Source of the DNA: Eubacterium sp. UBA3782
Lineage (GTDB): Bacteria; Bacillota; Clostridia; Lachnospirales; Lachnospiraceae
DNA length: 22,334 bases
NCBI GenBank assembly: GCA_002368795.1
Contig: DFFG01000008.1
Coordinates: forward strand, 19,114-41,447
Direction: 5' to 3'
Each line of letters starts with the position of its first letter. Positions within the stretch are counted from its first letter, which is position 1. The notes under the pieces were generated by a model, which saw nothing but the letters and a program-made list of their open reading frames with translations, was not told the DNA's origin and did no database searches. Both the position numbers and the translations under genes were made by a program. Shown piece after piece: positions 7,981 through 15,745 of the stretch.

Positions 7981-8301
7981 ATGAGACAGGAGACACTGGA
8001 CAGGATCAGAAAATTCACAGAGGACCGGGACTGGGAGCAGTACCATACGCCGTCAAATCTGGCCAAATCCATTTCCATTGAGGCAAACGAGCTGCTGGAA
8101 TGCTTCCAGTGGAGCGACACAGACTACGATCTGGAGCATGTAAAGGAAGAACTGGCCGATGTGCTGGTGTATTGCCGCAACATGCTGGATGCCCTCGGAC
8201 TGGATGAAGATGTGATCGTAATGAGCAAGATGGAAAAGAACGAGCGCAAATACCCGGTGGAAAAGGCTAAAGGGAAAAGCACAAAATACGATCAGCTTTA
8301 A
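7981..8301 (+). CDS. MazG-like nucleotide pyrophosphohydrolase
   Basis: A 106-residue all-helical pyrophosphohydrolase of the MazG/RS21-C6 (dCTPase-like) type, which hydrolyses (d)NTPs to NMP and pyrophosphate and cleans the nucleotide pool. Metal-binding motifs are visible as EANELLE and EELADVLVYC, the ExxE and ExxD pairs of the family. The N-terminal FTEDRDWEQYHTPSNLAKSISIEA is also characteristic. The length fits the short single-domain forms, which act as dimers or tetramers. ATG 7981 is chosen because GGGAG lies 5 bases upstream; a TTG at 7963 is less likely. The stop codon lies inside the first unit of a degenerate ~43-base repeat that runs into the next gene. Confidence 0.93.
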   Translation: MRQETLDRIRKFTEDRDWEQYHTPSNLAKSISIEANELLECFQWSDTDYDLEHVKEELADVLVYCRNMLDALGLDEDVIVMSKMEKNERKYPVEKAKGKSTKYDQL

Positions 8302-8424
8302 GAGATAAGAGAAACAAAATCGCCGTGACATCGATTTGCTTTAGGTGGACACGCACACAGCATAATTGTGACATCGATCAGCTATAGGCGGACAAGGAGG
8401 ACAGCATTGCCGTGACATCGATCA
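8282..8424 (+). repeat. Degenerate 43-44-base tandem repeat bridging two genes
   Basis: GTGACATCGAT occurs at 8325, 8368 and 8412, spaced 43 and 44 bases. The intervening segments also align, for example GCTTTAGGTGGACA with GCTATAGGCGGACA. A more diverged unit starts near 8282 and contains the MazG stop (GATCAGCTTTAA). Only the unit at 8368-8411 has a proper AAGGAGGA ribosome site, and the 8412 copy supplies the GTG start of the next gene. Confidence 0.75.
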
Positions 8425-9161
8425 GAGAGCAGGTCTACGCATACGTAAAAAAGAAGTACAAGGCAAAGCCGGAGTATCTCTGGAGCAGATTTCCGGGGTA
8501 CGCTGTATTCCGCCATGCGGACAACCGCAAATGGTTCGGCCTGATCATGGATGTTCCTTATGAAAAGCTCGATCTTCCCGGCGAAGGTCTGGCAGACATT
8601 TTAAACATCAAGGTGGAAGATCCATTCTACGCCGACATGCTGGTGCAGCAGGAAGGATTTCTCCGTGGCTATCATTTGACAAAGGGCAACTGGATCTCCA
8701 TCCTGCTCGATGGCACTGTTCCGCTGGAGCAGGTATGCCGCATGATCGACGAGGGCTATCTGGCCACTGCATCCAAAAAGGAAAAGCAAAAAAACAGGCC
8801 TCCAAAGGAATGGCTTGTACCTGCAAATCCGGCCTATTACGATATTGAGCATGCCTTCGATGAGCAAAAAGAAATCGACTGGAAGCAGGGCAAAGGCATC
8901 CGGAAGGGCGACACCGTATATCTGTACGCAGCAGCCCCCGTATCCGCGATCCTGTACAAATGCAAAGTCACACAGACAGACATCCCATTCTCCTATGAAG
9001 ACAAAAACCCGACCATCAGCGCACTGATGAAGGTACGGCTGCAGAAACGCTATGCGCCAAAGAAATTCCCCTTCTCCGTATTAAAAGAGACCTACGGGAT
9101 CGGCGCTGTCCGGGGCCCGCGCGGGATCCCCGGAGCACTAAGTGCAGCCTTAAAAAAATAA
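8412..9161 (+). CDS. MmcQ/YjbR family protein with C-terminal EVE/PUA-like domain
   Basis: A 249-residue protein starting at GTG 8412, with AAGGAGGA 10 bases upstream. Residues 1 to about 118 match MmcQ/YjbR (CyaY-like fold): YxWSRFPGYAVFRHADNRKWFGLIMDV, then FLRGYHLTKGNWISILLDG. A Lys-rich linker follows. Residues about 130-245 (EWLVPANPAYYDIEHAF, IRKGDTVYLYAAAPVSAILY) resemble the EVE/PUA-like fold, which binds modified bases or RNA in other proteins. MmcQ-type proteins are suspected DNA binders, so the combination could read nucleic acids; this is inference. The gene ends at a strong terminator (9175-9219). Confidence 0.8.
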   Translation: MTSIREQVYAYVKKKYKAKPEYLWSRFPGYAVFRHADNRKWFGLIMDVPYEKLDLPGEGLADILNIKVEDPFYADMLVQQEGFLRGYHLTKGNWISILLDGTVPLEQVCRMIDEGYLATASKKEKQKNRPPKEWLVPANPAYYDIEHAFDEQKEIDWKQGKGIRKGDTVYLYAAAPVSAILYKCKVTQTDIPFSYEDKNPTISALMKVRLQKRYAPKKFPFSVLKETYGIGAVRGPRGIPGALSAALKK

Positions 9162-9174
9162 GGATTAATGAAAG

Positions 9175-9219
9175 ACACATCTGCAAGTCCTGGAACAGAC
9201 AGGAAGCAGATGTGTTTTT
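9175..9219 (+). terminator. Strong rho-independent terminator after the MmcQ-EVE gene
   Basis: ACACATCTGC (9175-9184) pairs with GCAGATGTGT (9206-9215). An inner stem TCCTG/CAGGA surrounds a 7-base loop. TTTTT follows at 9215-9219. Confidence 0.92.
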
Positions 9220-9260
9220 CTGTATTCCTGCAGGAAAAGAGAGCGTCCGGGCAGCGAAAA

Positions 9261-9298
9261 CACATCTGCAACTCAGAAAAAAGCAGGATGCAGATGTG
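9261..9298 (-). terminator. Second hairpin with the same stem, T-tract on the minus strand
   Basis: CACATCTGC (9261-9269) and GCAGATGTG (9290-9298) repeat the stem of the terminator 86 bases upstream. AAAA precedes it on the + strand, so on the minus strand it ends in TTTT and could stop antisense transcription. The 9162-9655 stretch holds this, the upstream terminator, the palindrome TTCCTGCAGGAA (9225-9236), a promoter and a repeat-rich leader. Confidence 0.55.
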
Positions 9299-9429
9299 AA
9301 TCCTTGAGTGGTCCAGTATAAAAGAAAACACTGGAATAGCAGAACAGCAGGTTCCCCGACAAACAGCGCAAAATGTCCAAATTTTCCCGCTGCTCTTCCG
9401 CAGAAGACTGAATTCCGTTCGGTGACTTG

Positions 9430-9459
9430 TTCACACGATCCATGCAGGCATGCTATAAT
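9430..9459 (+). promoter_or_regulatory. Promoter of the PARG-ARH-NADAR / TIR unit
   Basis: TTCACA (9430-9435), an 18-base spacer and an extended -10 TGCTATAAT (TATAAT at 9454-9459) make a near-consensus sigma-A promoter. Transcription would start near 9466, leaving a leader of about 190 bases before the start codon at 9656. Confidence 0.8.
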
Positions 9460-9544
9460 TAAGGGCAAAGTTGACGTCTAAATCAGAGCGAGAGGAATGT
9501 CCAATTCAGACAGGAAGAATAGGACAGTATAACCAAAATGGATG

Positions 9545-9632
9545 GCCTTACAAAGGCAGAACAGATTGCCTCTCACAGGCAGAGCAGAGCCTTTCACAGA
9601 CAGAGTAGTGCCTTTTGCAGGCAGAACAGATA
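9545..9632 (+). repeat. Four tandem 21-23-base repeats in the leader, each a small hairpin
   Basis: Units begin at 9545, 9568, 9589 and 9610. Each follows GCCT-(3 to 5 bases)-AGGCAGA then (A/G)(C/T)AG(A/T). In three of the four the arms GCCT/AGGC pair perfectly, giving a row of small stem-loops in the mRNA leader. This is direct observation; the role is unknown. They could bind a protein or tune mRNA stability. Confidence 0.85.
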
Positions 9633-9655
9633 CGCCAACATACGGAGGAACCCTT

Positions 9656-12262
9656 ATGAGGCAGAAAAATATTGCGATGTTGAATGAGACCCTGGATATT
9701 CTGGACCGGGGATGGTATATGGCCGGCAGCCAGAAAGTGCCGGTGAAGCTTACACGTGAGCAGATGGAGGAGGCGAGAGTCTTTCTTCCGCGGGAGCTGG
9801 AGGTGCTTTTTTCAGAAAATGCGTCTTCCGGTTTCGAAGATAGTGATACGCAGGTGCAGGCAGAGGACATGAAACCTGCAAAGCCCGGAAAGCGATGCAG
9901 CTATAGCTGTGTGAATGAAGATTCCTTCCAGGCGGCGCTCAAAAGGCAGAAATCTGCAGCGAACGGTGAAATGCCGGTGCTGGTGCTGAACCTGGCCAAT
10001 CCGTTTAACCCGGGCGGCGGTGTCCGCAACGGCGCCAGGGCCCAGGAGGAGGATCTGTGCCGGAAGAGCTCGCTGCTGCTGTCCCTGGAGGGGCGGAAGG
10101 CGATGCCTTACTATGATTACAACAACTCCGCCAACACGGCCATGGGCACCGATGCCCTGATCATCCATCCGTATGTGGAGGTGATCCGGGATGAGAAGGG
10201 GGAGTTTCTGCCGGAGAGTGTGGTCGTGGCGGTCCTTACCTGTGCGGCACCGATCCTGCGGGGCGGCCTCGGACGGATGAGCATGGAGGCCTATGAGCAG
10301 CTGATGCTCGGCCGGATCACCGGCATGCTGAAGGCAGCGGCGTTCTGCGGCTACCGGAAGCTGGTCCTCGGCGCTTTTGGCTGCGGGGCATTCAACAACG
10401 ACGCCCGCATCGTGTCGGATCTGTTTTACCGCGCGCTCAAAGAGCTTGAGCTCGATGGAAAAAAGGAGCGGGAGCTGTTTGACAGCATCGATTTTGCGGT
10501 GATGGACCGGAGCGAGGAGCAGTATAACTTTACCGAGTTTACACGGAATTTTACAGACTTCTACCGGGACGAGGACGCGCCGGAGCGTGCGCGGATCGCT
10601 GCCCTGAAGGAACAGAAGGCGGTGCACCTGGATGCCATCCGCGGCTGCCTGTTTGGCGGCGGCGCGGGAGATGCCCTGGGCTACCCGGTGGAGTTTATGG
10701 GCGAGAAGGAGATCTTCTCCCGCTATGGCAAAACAGGTATCACGGCCTATGAGACGGACAAGCGAAGCGGGAAGGCGCTGATCTCCGACGACACCCAGAT
10801 GGTGCTCTTTACGGCGGCCGGCCTGCTTGAGGCGGACACTGCGCACGCTTTGAAGGGGGACAGTTCCGCACCGAGAAAATATGTGGCGCTGGCCTATCAG
10901 GACTGGCTGAAGACCCAGCAATCCACCATCACGAAGGTAACCCGGGCCGAGAGGGGAACTGCCGCGGGCGGTTCTACCTGGCTTTTGGATGTCCCGGAGC
11001 TGTACGCGCGGCGGGCGCCCGGCAATACCTGTCTGGACGCTTTGGAGCGGGAGGCAGAAGGCGAGACCTTTGCAGACTTTGTGGAGGCCAAGCGGAACAA
11101 CAGCAAGGGCTGCGGCGGCATCATGCGTGTGGCGCCCATGGCGGCTCTGCCCCTTGGCATCAAGCATCTGGATATGGAGGCGGCCCAGATCGCGGCCATC
11201 ACCCATGGCCATCCGCTGGGATATATGCCGGCAGCGGTCCTGGTCCACATCCTGAACCGGATCATCTATCCGCCGGCAGGCAGACCCATGACGCTAAAGG
11301 AGATCGTCCTGGAAGCCAGGGATACGGCAGAAATATTATTTGCCGGCGATCCCTATCTGTCGGAACTGGTGCGGATCATCGATCTGGCAGTGGAGCTGGC
11401 AGACGATGGCACATCCGATGATCTGGAAAACATCCACCTTCTTGGCGAGGGCTGGGTGGCCGAGGAGACCCTGGGCATCTCCCTGTACTGCGCCCTGCGG
11501 TATGCGGACGATTTCTCCGCAGGTCTGATTGCTTCCGTAAATCACAAAGGGGACAGCGATTCCACCGGTGCCGTTACCGGCAACATCCTGGGTGCTTTGC
11601 ACGGATATTCGGGCATCCCGGAAATTTGGAAAAAGGATCTGGAGCTTTCTGATGTGATCCTGGAGCTGTCCGATGACCTGTGCTATGGATGTCTGATGAC
11701 GCCGGAAAGCTTCTGGCGGGATCCGGCCTGGGAAACGAAGTACATGCAGCATCGCCGTCCGGAGAAAAAGAAGAAAATGGTCTTCTTCTGGATGGACAAT
11801 GAGGAAAACGGCGGCTTTTCCAACTGGTACCGGCGCAAGTTCGTGTATGACGACTTCGAGTACCAGCACGTAGAGCAGTACATGATGGCTCAGAAGGCAA
11901 AGCTGTTCCACGATTCCACGAGGTATACAGCAATCCTCCGGGCAGATGAGCCGGCAGACTGCAAGGCCCTGGGCCGGCAGGTAAAGCCTTTCGATGGTGC
12001 GGTGTGGAATGAGAAAAAATATGAGATCGTAAAGACCGGCGTACGGGAAAAATTCGCCCAGAACCCGGATCTTCTGGCAGCGCTCCTGGAGACCGAAGAC
12101 GCGATCCTCGCAGAGGCAAGCCCGAAGGATACGATCTGGGGCATCGGCCTTGGTGCAAAAGCAGCGGCTGTCACCCACATGGCCGACTGGCCGGGCGAAA
12201 ACCTGATGGGAAAGATCCTGATGGATCTGCGGGAGGAATTTGCAGCAGCACGCAGGAAATAA
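9656..12262 (+). CDS. Triple ADP-ribose enzyme fusion: bacterial PARG + ADP-ribosylglycohydrolase + NADAR
   Basis: An 868-residue protein with three catalytic domains. Residues 1 to about 300 match the microbial poly(ADP-ribose) glycohydrolase family (TIGR02452/DUF2263), with the signature NPGGGVRNGARAQEE (GGG 120-122, QEE 130-132). Residues about 325-685 are an ADP-ribosylglycohydrolase (DraG/ARH): GAGDALG (336-342), SDDTQM (377-382), GHPLG (518-522) and HKGDSDSTGA (630-639), which include the metal-binding Asp residues. Residues about 707-862 are a NADAR (YbiA/DUF1768) domain, with GGFSNWY, FEYQHVEQYM and SPKDTIWGIGL. All key motifs look intact. ATG 9656 has GGAGGAA 5 bases upstream; an in-frame ATG at 9542 lacks a ribosome site. 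It probably acts in the cytoplasm removing ADP-ribose from proteins, nucleic acids or small molecules. The TIR gene follows 37 bases later. Confidence 0.92.
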   Translation: MRQKNIAMLNETLDILDRGWYMAGSQKVPVKLTREQMEEARVFLPRELEVLFSENASSGFEDSDTQVQAEDMKPAKPGKRCSYSCVNEDSFQAALKRQKSAANGEMPVLVLNLANPFNPGGGVRNGARAQEEDLCRKSSLLLSLEGRKAMPYYDYNNSANTAMGTDALIIHPYVEVIRDEKGEFLPESVVVAVLTCAAPILRGGLGRMSMEAYEQLMLGRITGMLKAAAFCGYRKLVLGAFGCGAFNNDARIVSDLFYRALKELELDGKKERELFDSIDFAVMDRSEEQYNFTEFTRNFTDFYRDEDAPERARIAALKEQKAVHLDAIRGCLFGGGAGDALGYPVEFMGEKEIFSRYGKTGITAYETDKRSGKALISDDTQMVLFTAAGLLEADTAHALKGDSSAPRKYVALAYQDWLKTQQSTITKVTRAERGTAAGGSTWLLDVPELYARRAPGNTCLDALEREAEGETFADFVEAKRNNSKGCGGIMRVAPMAALPLGIKHLDMEAAQIAAITHGHPLGYMPAAVLVHILNRIIYPPAGRPMTLKEIVLEARDTAEILFAGDPYLSELVRIIDLAVELADDGTSDDLENIHLLGEGWVAEETLGISLYCALRYADDFSAGLIASVNHKGDSDSTGAVTGNILGALHGYSGIPEIWKKDLELSDVILELSDDLCYGCLMTPESFWRDPAWETKYMQHRRPEKKKKMVFFWMDNEENGGFSNWYRRKFVYDDFEYQHVEQYMMAQKAKLFHDSTRYTAILRADEPADCKALGRQVKPFDGAVWNEKKYEIVKTGVREKFAQNPDLLAALLETEDAILAEASPKDTIWGIGLGAKAAAVTHMADWPGENLMGKILMDLREEFAAARRK

Positions 12263-12299
12263 CCAGCAGTATCTGAAGATACAGGGGAAGGAGCAGGAT

Positions 12300-15200
12300 A
12301 TGGCCGACAATACGACACAGAACAACACGCAGAATCGTATGCCGGATGATGCAGACAAAAGCGCAGAGATGAACATGCAGGAAAGCCCGCAGAGCAGTTC
12401 CGGGGACGGCATGCAGAAAAGCCTGCAGAGCAGCGTGGGGGACAACGTACAGGAAAGCCCGCAGAACAACGCCGGGGACAGCGTACCGGAAACGAATGCG
12501 AACGGCCAGGCAGACCGTTCGTACATTGCCTTTATCAGCTACCGGCACAAGGAACTGGACAAGAAGGCAGCGATGATGATCCAGAAACGGATCGAGAATT
12601 ATCGCGTGCCGAAGGAACTGCAGGCGCAGGCCGGCGGCAGCCGCCTGGGCTACGTATTCCGGGATGAGGATGAGCTGCCGATCTCGTCATCCTTGTCAGA
12701 CAGCATCCTTCATGCGCTGGACAATACAAAATTCCTGATCGTTATCTGCACGCCGGATCTGCCGCAGTCCAAATGGTGCGAGCAGGAGATCAGGTATTTC
12801 CTGAAAACCCATGACCGGAATCATCTGCTGGCAGTGCTGGCAGACGGTACGCCGGACGTATCTTTCTCGCCCTGGATGCTGCATGAGTTTGATGAGGAAG
12901 GCAACATTACGGCAGATCTGGAGCCGCTGGCGGCCAATATTGCCGGCGATGACCACAAGATCAGCCGGAAGGTTTTTCAGAAGGAAAGTATGCGTATCCT
13001 GGCCGCTCTGATTGGCTGTCCCTTCGATACACTGTGGCAGCGGGAGCGCCGGGCCAGGACCAACCGGATCATGACGGCCATGGGCGGGGCGCTGGCAGCA
13101 CTGTCCATATTTGCCGGCGTGGTTCTGAACAAGAACGCCCAGATCACGAGGCAGAACGTGCAGATCAGCGAACAGAACGCCCAGATCACCGAGCAGAACG
13201 AGCAGATTACCCAGCACAACCGGGATCTGATGCGGCAGGCCTCCGAGATGCATGTGGATGCGGGCTATGTCGCCCTGGATGAGTATGATCGCAAGCGTGC
13301 CGTCGCCGAGGCGCTGAAGGCTCTGGAAAACAACGATCCGGAGCTTACGGACAAGCGGGTCGCCGGTCTGCTGACCGAGGCCATGTCGCTGTATACAAGC
13401 AAAACGAGAGTGACGACAGCAGCTGCTGTGCAGCCCATGGATATTCAGGCCATGGCAGTCACCTCCGATGGGAAACACGTAGTCACCCTGGACAATGCAG
13501 CTTATCTTCGGATGCTGGATCTGGAGACGGGTGAGACCATCTGGGAGACGATGACCGGAGAGGGCGTCAGCTATTACCGGTACAACGACTGCCTTGTCCT
13601 GGCAGAGGAGCAGAAGACGGCACTGGTCAGCGATCAGTTTTCGACCAGAGCGGTCTCGCTGGAGGACGGGCGCCTTTTGTGGACCTTTGTGCCGGAAAAC
13701 GGCGGCACGGCCCTTTTTGCTCTCTCACCGGATGGAAGCAGGCTTGCTGTGGCAGATGGTGTCAATCAGCTGCAGGGGCTTCCCGAAATCCTGTTTCTGG
13801 ATACTCTGACGGGAGAGGTGACCGGACGTGTTCAGATAGGCAGCGAAAATTCGCGAATCTATTCGAGCTTTCTCAACTTTCGAAACAGCTATGGCGCATC
13901 CTTTACCCAGGATGGAAAATACCTGCTCTGTGCTTTAGCCGAGGATTTCCCGGAAAAAGATGAGGAAGGCAAGACCGGCAACTACCGTTATTATGTGATC
14001 GATACGGAAAAGGGCGAGGTGACCCGGGAGCTGACAGGAAAGGCATATGAGAACTCGGTTACCTTTTTCTACGGAATGGATCTGGATGAGACGACAGGGG
14101 ATATCTTCTGTGCCCAGTTCAGCCAGTATTCCGGCAAGCTTCGCACGATGGTCTGGCATCCGGATGATACCGTAGATGTCCAGGAGATCGAGCACAGGGA
14201 AAGAGGCGAGAACGGTACGATCACGGTCAACAAGATGAAGACCAGCTTTTTGACCAGCAGCCACCTGGCTGTGGTCGGCAGCCAGTCCACCCTGTTTGTT
14301 TTTAATCTTGCCGATGGAAAGCTGCGCAAGGGGATCGAGATGTCGGGCGATATCCTGGAGGCTTTCTGGTATAACCGGGATCAGGAGATCCTGGGCGTAA
14401 TGCTTTCTGATGGAAGCTTTGCGGCCTATGCCCTGTCCCATGAGGAAAACAATTTCTACAGCTCGGCGCAGTCGATCAGCACCGGTATGCGCACGCTGAC
14501 CCAGGCCGCAAGCTGGATGGACGGGCCGGCCTTCAATCTGGATGAGGGAGCATGGATCGCAGTAGAAGAAGAGAATCCGGGGACTGTTCTGGTAACAAAA
14601 TGCCAGACTGATCCTGAGCTGATCACGATCGAAGACCAGCCAGCGGGCAGTGATCTGTATGATACCGAGCTGACCATTTCGCCATCTGGGGAGACTATGT
14701 TTATCCTTTACCGGGATTATAACAATATGGTGACCATGTCGGCCTTCGATGCGAAGACCCTGACAAGCCGCGGGACGGTGACCTTCGATACAGAATTTGG
14801 CAGCCTTTCTGCTGCTGCGCTGGACGATACCCATGTGGTCGTCGGCTCGCATATCCTCTGCACGGACGGGACCGAGACAACACTTGAGAACCTGGAGGAT
14901 GGTTCCCAGACGGCGGTCCGGAACCAAAAGCTTAGCGGCGGAGGCGTGCTCTCCCATTTTATTTCGGAATCCTATGTGGACGGAGACAGTGTGTATTGCT
15001 GGATCGACGGCAAGGCGGCAGGAGAAAACGGCGATGGAAAAGTGCTGACGATGCCTCGGATCTGGGGAACAGGAGCAGGCGGATCCGGCATTCTGGTCGT
15101 CTGCGGGTCCGAGGATGACCTGGGAGAAAAACTGGCGATTCGCTGCTGGGACAGCACAGATGGCAGCGTGACGGAGATCACGCCTCTGCATGATGAGATC

Positions 15201-15734
15201 AGCGAGATGATGGTGATCCCCGGCCAACAGACGCCCGTCTTTGTCCTGACAAACCGCAAAGGCACACTGACCCTTTACGATGCGAAGCAGGGAACCGGCA
15301 GAGATCTGGATGTGGCCTATGCGTACGATGAGATCAAAGCGCTGTCCCTTGCCGGCAAGGATGACCGGTATCTAGTGGTCCTGACATCGTCGGAGCGTCT
15401 GGATGTGATCGATCTGACGGAGAACACGATGGTATACTCCCAGATGATCGAAGGCATATTCTCCAGTGATTTCGACATCAGTGACAGAACGCTCCTGTGC
15501 CGGATGGATGAAAAGAACGGTCAGCTGCTGGTCATTGTGCGGACCGGCCTTCAGAGAGAGTGCGGCTACCTGCTGGCGCTGGATACATCGGAATGGAAGG
15601 AGATAAACCGGGTCAAACGGCTGTATGAGGTCGATGTGGAAAACGGGTATGTATTCCGCCTGGCTTCCTCCGGGCTTACCGCCTATCCGTGGAGGGATCT
15701 GGAGGCACTTGAAAAACTGGCAAAGCAGCAGTAA
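12300..15734 (+). CDS. TIR domain - membrane helix - coiled coil - beta-propeller protein
   Basis: A 1144-residue protein. Residues 1-73 are a low-complexity Gln/Ser/Asn-rich leader with a 12-residue repeat. A TIR domain spans about 74-235: YIAFISYRHKELD, YVFRDEDELPISSSLSDSI and SKWCEQEIRYF. Glu163 sits where NAD+-cleaving TIR domains carry the catalytic Glu. After Arg-rich RERRARTNR, residues 257-276 form one membrane helix. Heptads NAQITRQ/NVQISEQ/NAQITEQ/NEQITQH (279-306) form a coiled coil. From about 390 to the end are WD40/PQQ-like propeller blades (DGKHVVTLDNAAYLRMLDLETGE and similar). The positive charges predict the TIR inside and the propeller outside the cell. AAGGAG lies 6 bases before the ATG, 37 bases behind the ADP-ribose enzyme. 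It resembles a receptor-type NADase; enzymatic activity is inferred. Confidence 0.88.
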   Translation: MADNTTQNNTQNRMPDDADKSAEMNMQESPQSSSGDGMQKSLQSSVGDNVQESPQNNAGDSVPETNANGQADRSYIAFISYRHKELDKKAAMMIQKRIENYRVPKELQAQAGGSRLGYVFRDEDELPISSSLSDSILHALDNTKFLIVICTPDLPQSKWCEQEIRYFLKTHDRNHLLAVLADGTPDVSFSPWMLHEFDEEGNITADLEPLAANIAGDDHKISRKVFQKESMRILAALIGCPFDTLWQRERRARTNRIMTAMGGALAALSIFAGVVLNKNAQITRQNVQISEQNAQITEQNEQITQHNRDLMRQASEMHVDAGYVALDEYDRKRAVAEALKALENNDPELTDKRVAGLLTEAMSLYTSKTRVTTAAAVQPMDIQAMAVTSDGKHVVTLDNAAYLRMLDLETGETIWETMTGEGVSYYRYNDCLVLAEEQKTALVSDQFSTRAVSLEDGRLLWTFVPENGGTALFALSPDGSRLAVADGVNQLQGLPEILFLDTLTGEVTGRVQIGSENSRIYSSFLNFRNSYGASFTQDGKYLLCALAEDFPEKDEEGKTGNYRYYVIDTEKGEVTRELTGKAYENSVTFFYGMDLDETTGDIFCAQFSQYSGKLRTMVWHPDDTVDVQEIEHRERGENGTITVNKMKTSFLTSSHLAVVGSQSTLFVFNLADGKLRKGIEMSGDILEAFWYNRDQEILGVMLSDGSFAAYALSHEENNFYSSAQSISTGMRTLTQAASWMDGPAFNLDEGAWIAVEEENPGTVLVTKCQTDPELITIEDQPAGSDLYDTELTISPSGETMFILYRDYNNMVTMSAFDAKTLTSRGTVTFDTEFGSLSAAALDDTHVVVGSHILCTDGTETTLENLEDGSQTAVRNQKLSGGGVLSHFISESYVDGDSVYCWIDGKAAGENGDGKVLTMPRIWGTGAGGSGILVVCGSEDDLGEKLAIRCWDSTDGSVTEITPLHDEISEMMVIPGQQTPVFVLTNRKGTLTLYDAKQGTGRDLDVAYAYDEIKALSLAGKDDRYLVVLTSSERLDVIDLTENTMVYSQMIEGIFSSDFDISDRTLLCRMDEKNGQLLVIVRTGLQRECGYLLALDTSEWKEINRVKRLYEVDVENGYVFRLASSGLTAYPWRDLEALEKLAKQQ
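12375..12482 (+). repeat. 36-base (12-residue) tandem repeat in the TIR protein N-terminus
   Basis: Three in-frame 36-base units start at 12375, 12411 and 12447 and encode variants of MQESPQSSSGDG (MQKSLQSSVGDN, VQESPQNNAGDS). A fourth begins and breaks off. The segment is probably disordered. Confidence 0.85.
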
Positions 15735-15745
15735 GATGGTGTCTG

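Noticed and set aside
9545..9632. Short CRISPR array
   Set aside because: The units are contiguous 21-23-base repeats without unique spacers, and no cas genes are present.
9542..9655. In-frame upstream extension of the PARG-ARH-NADAR gene
   Set aside because: It would add 38 residues translated from the leader repeats, without a ribosome site. The ATG at 9656 has GGAGGAA at ideal spacing and fits the family N-terminus.
9812..11248. 478-codon minus-strand open frame
   Set aside because: Antisense to the PARG-ARH domains, which have intact catalytic motifs. No ribosome site or family signature was seen.
13935..15227. 430-codon minus-strand open frame
   Set aside because: Antisense shadow of the TIR protein's propeller region, with no domain resemblance.
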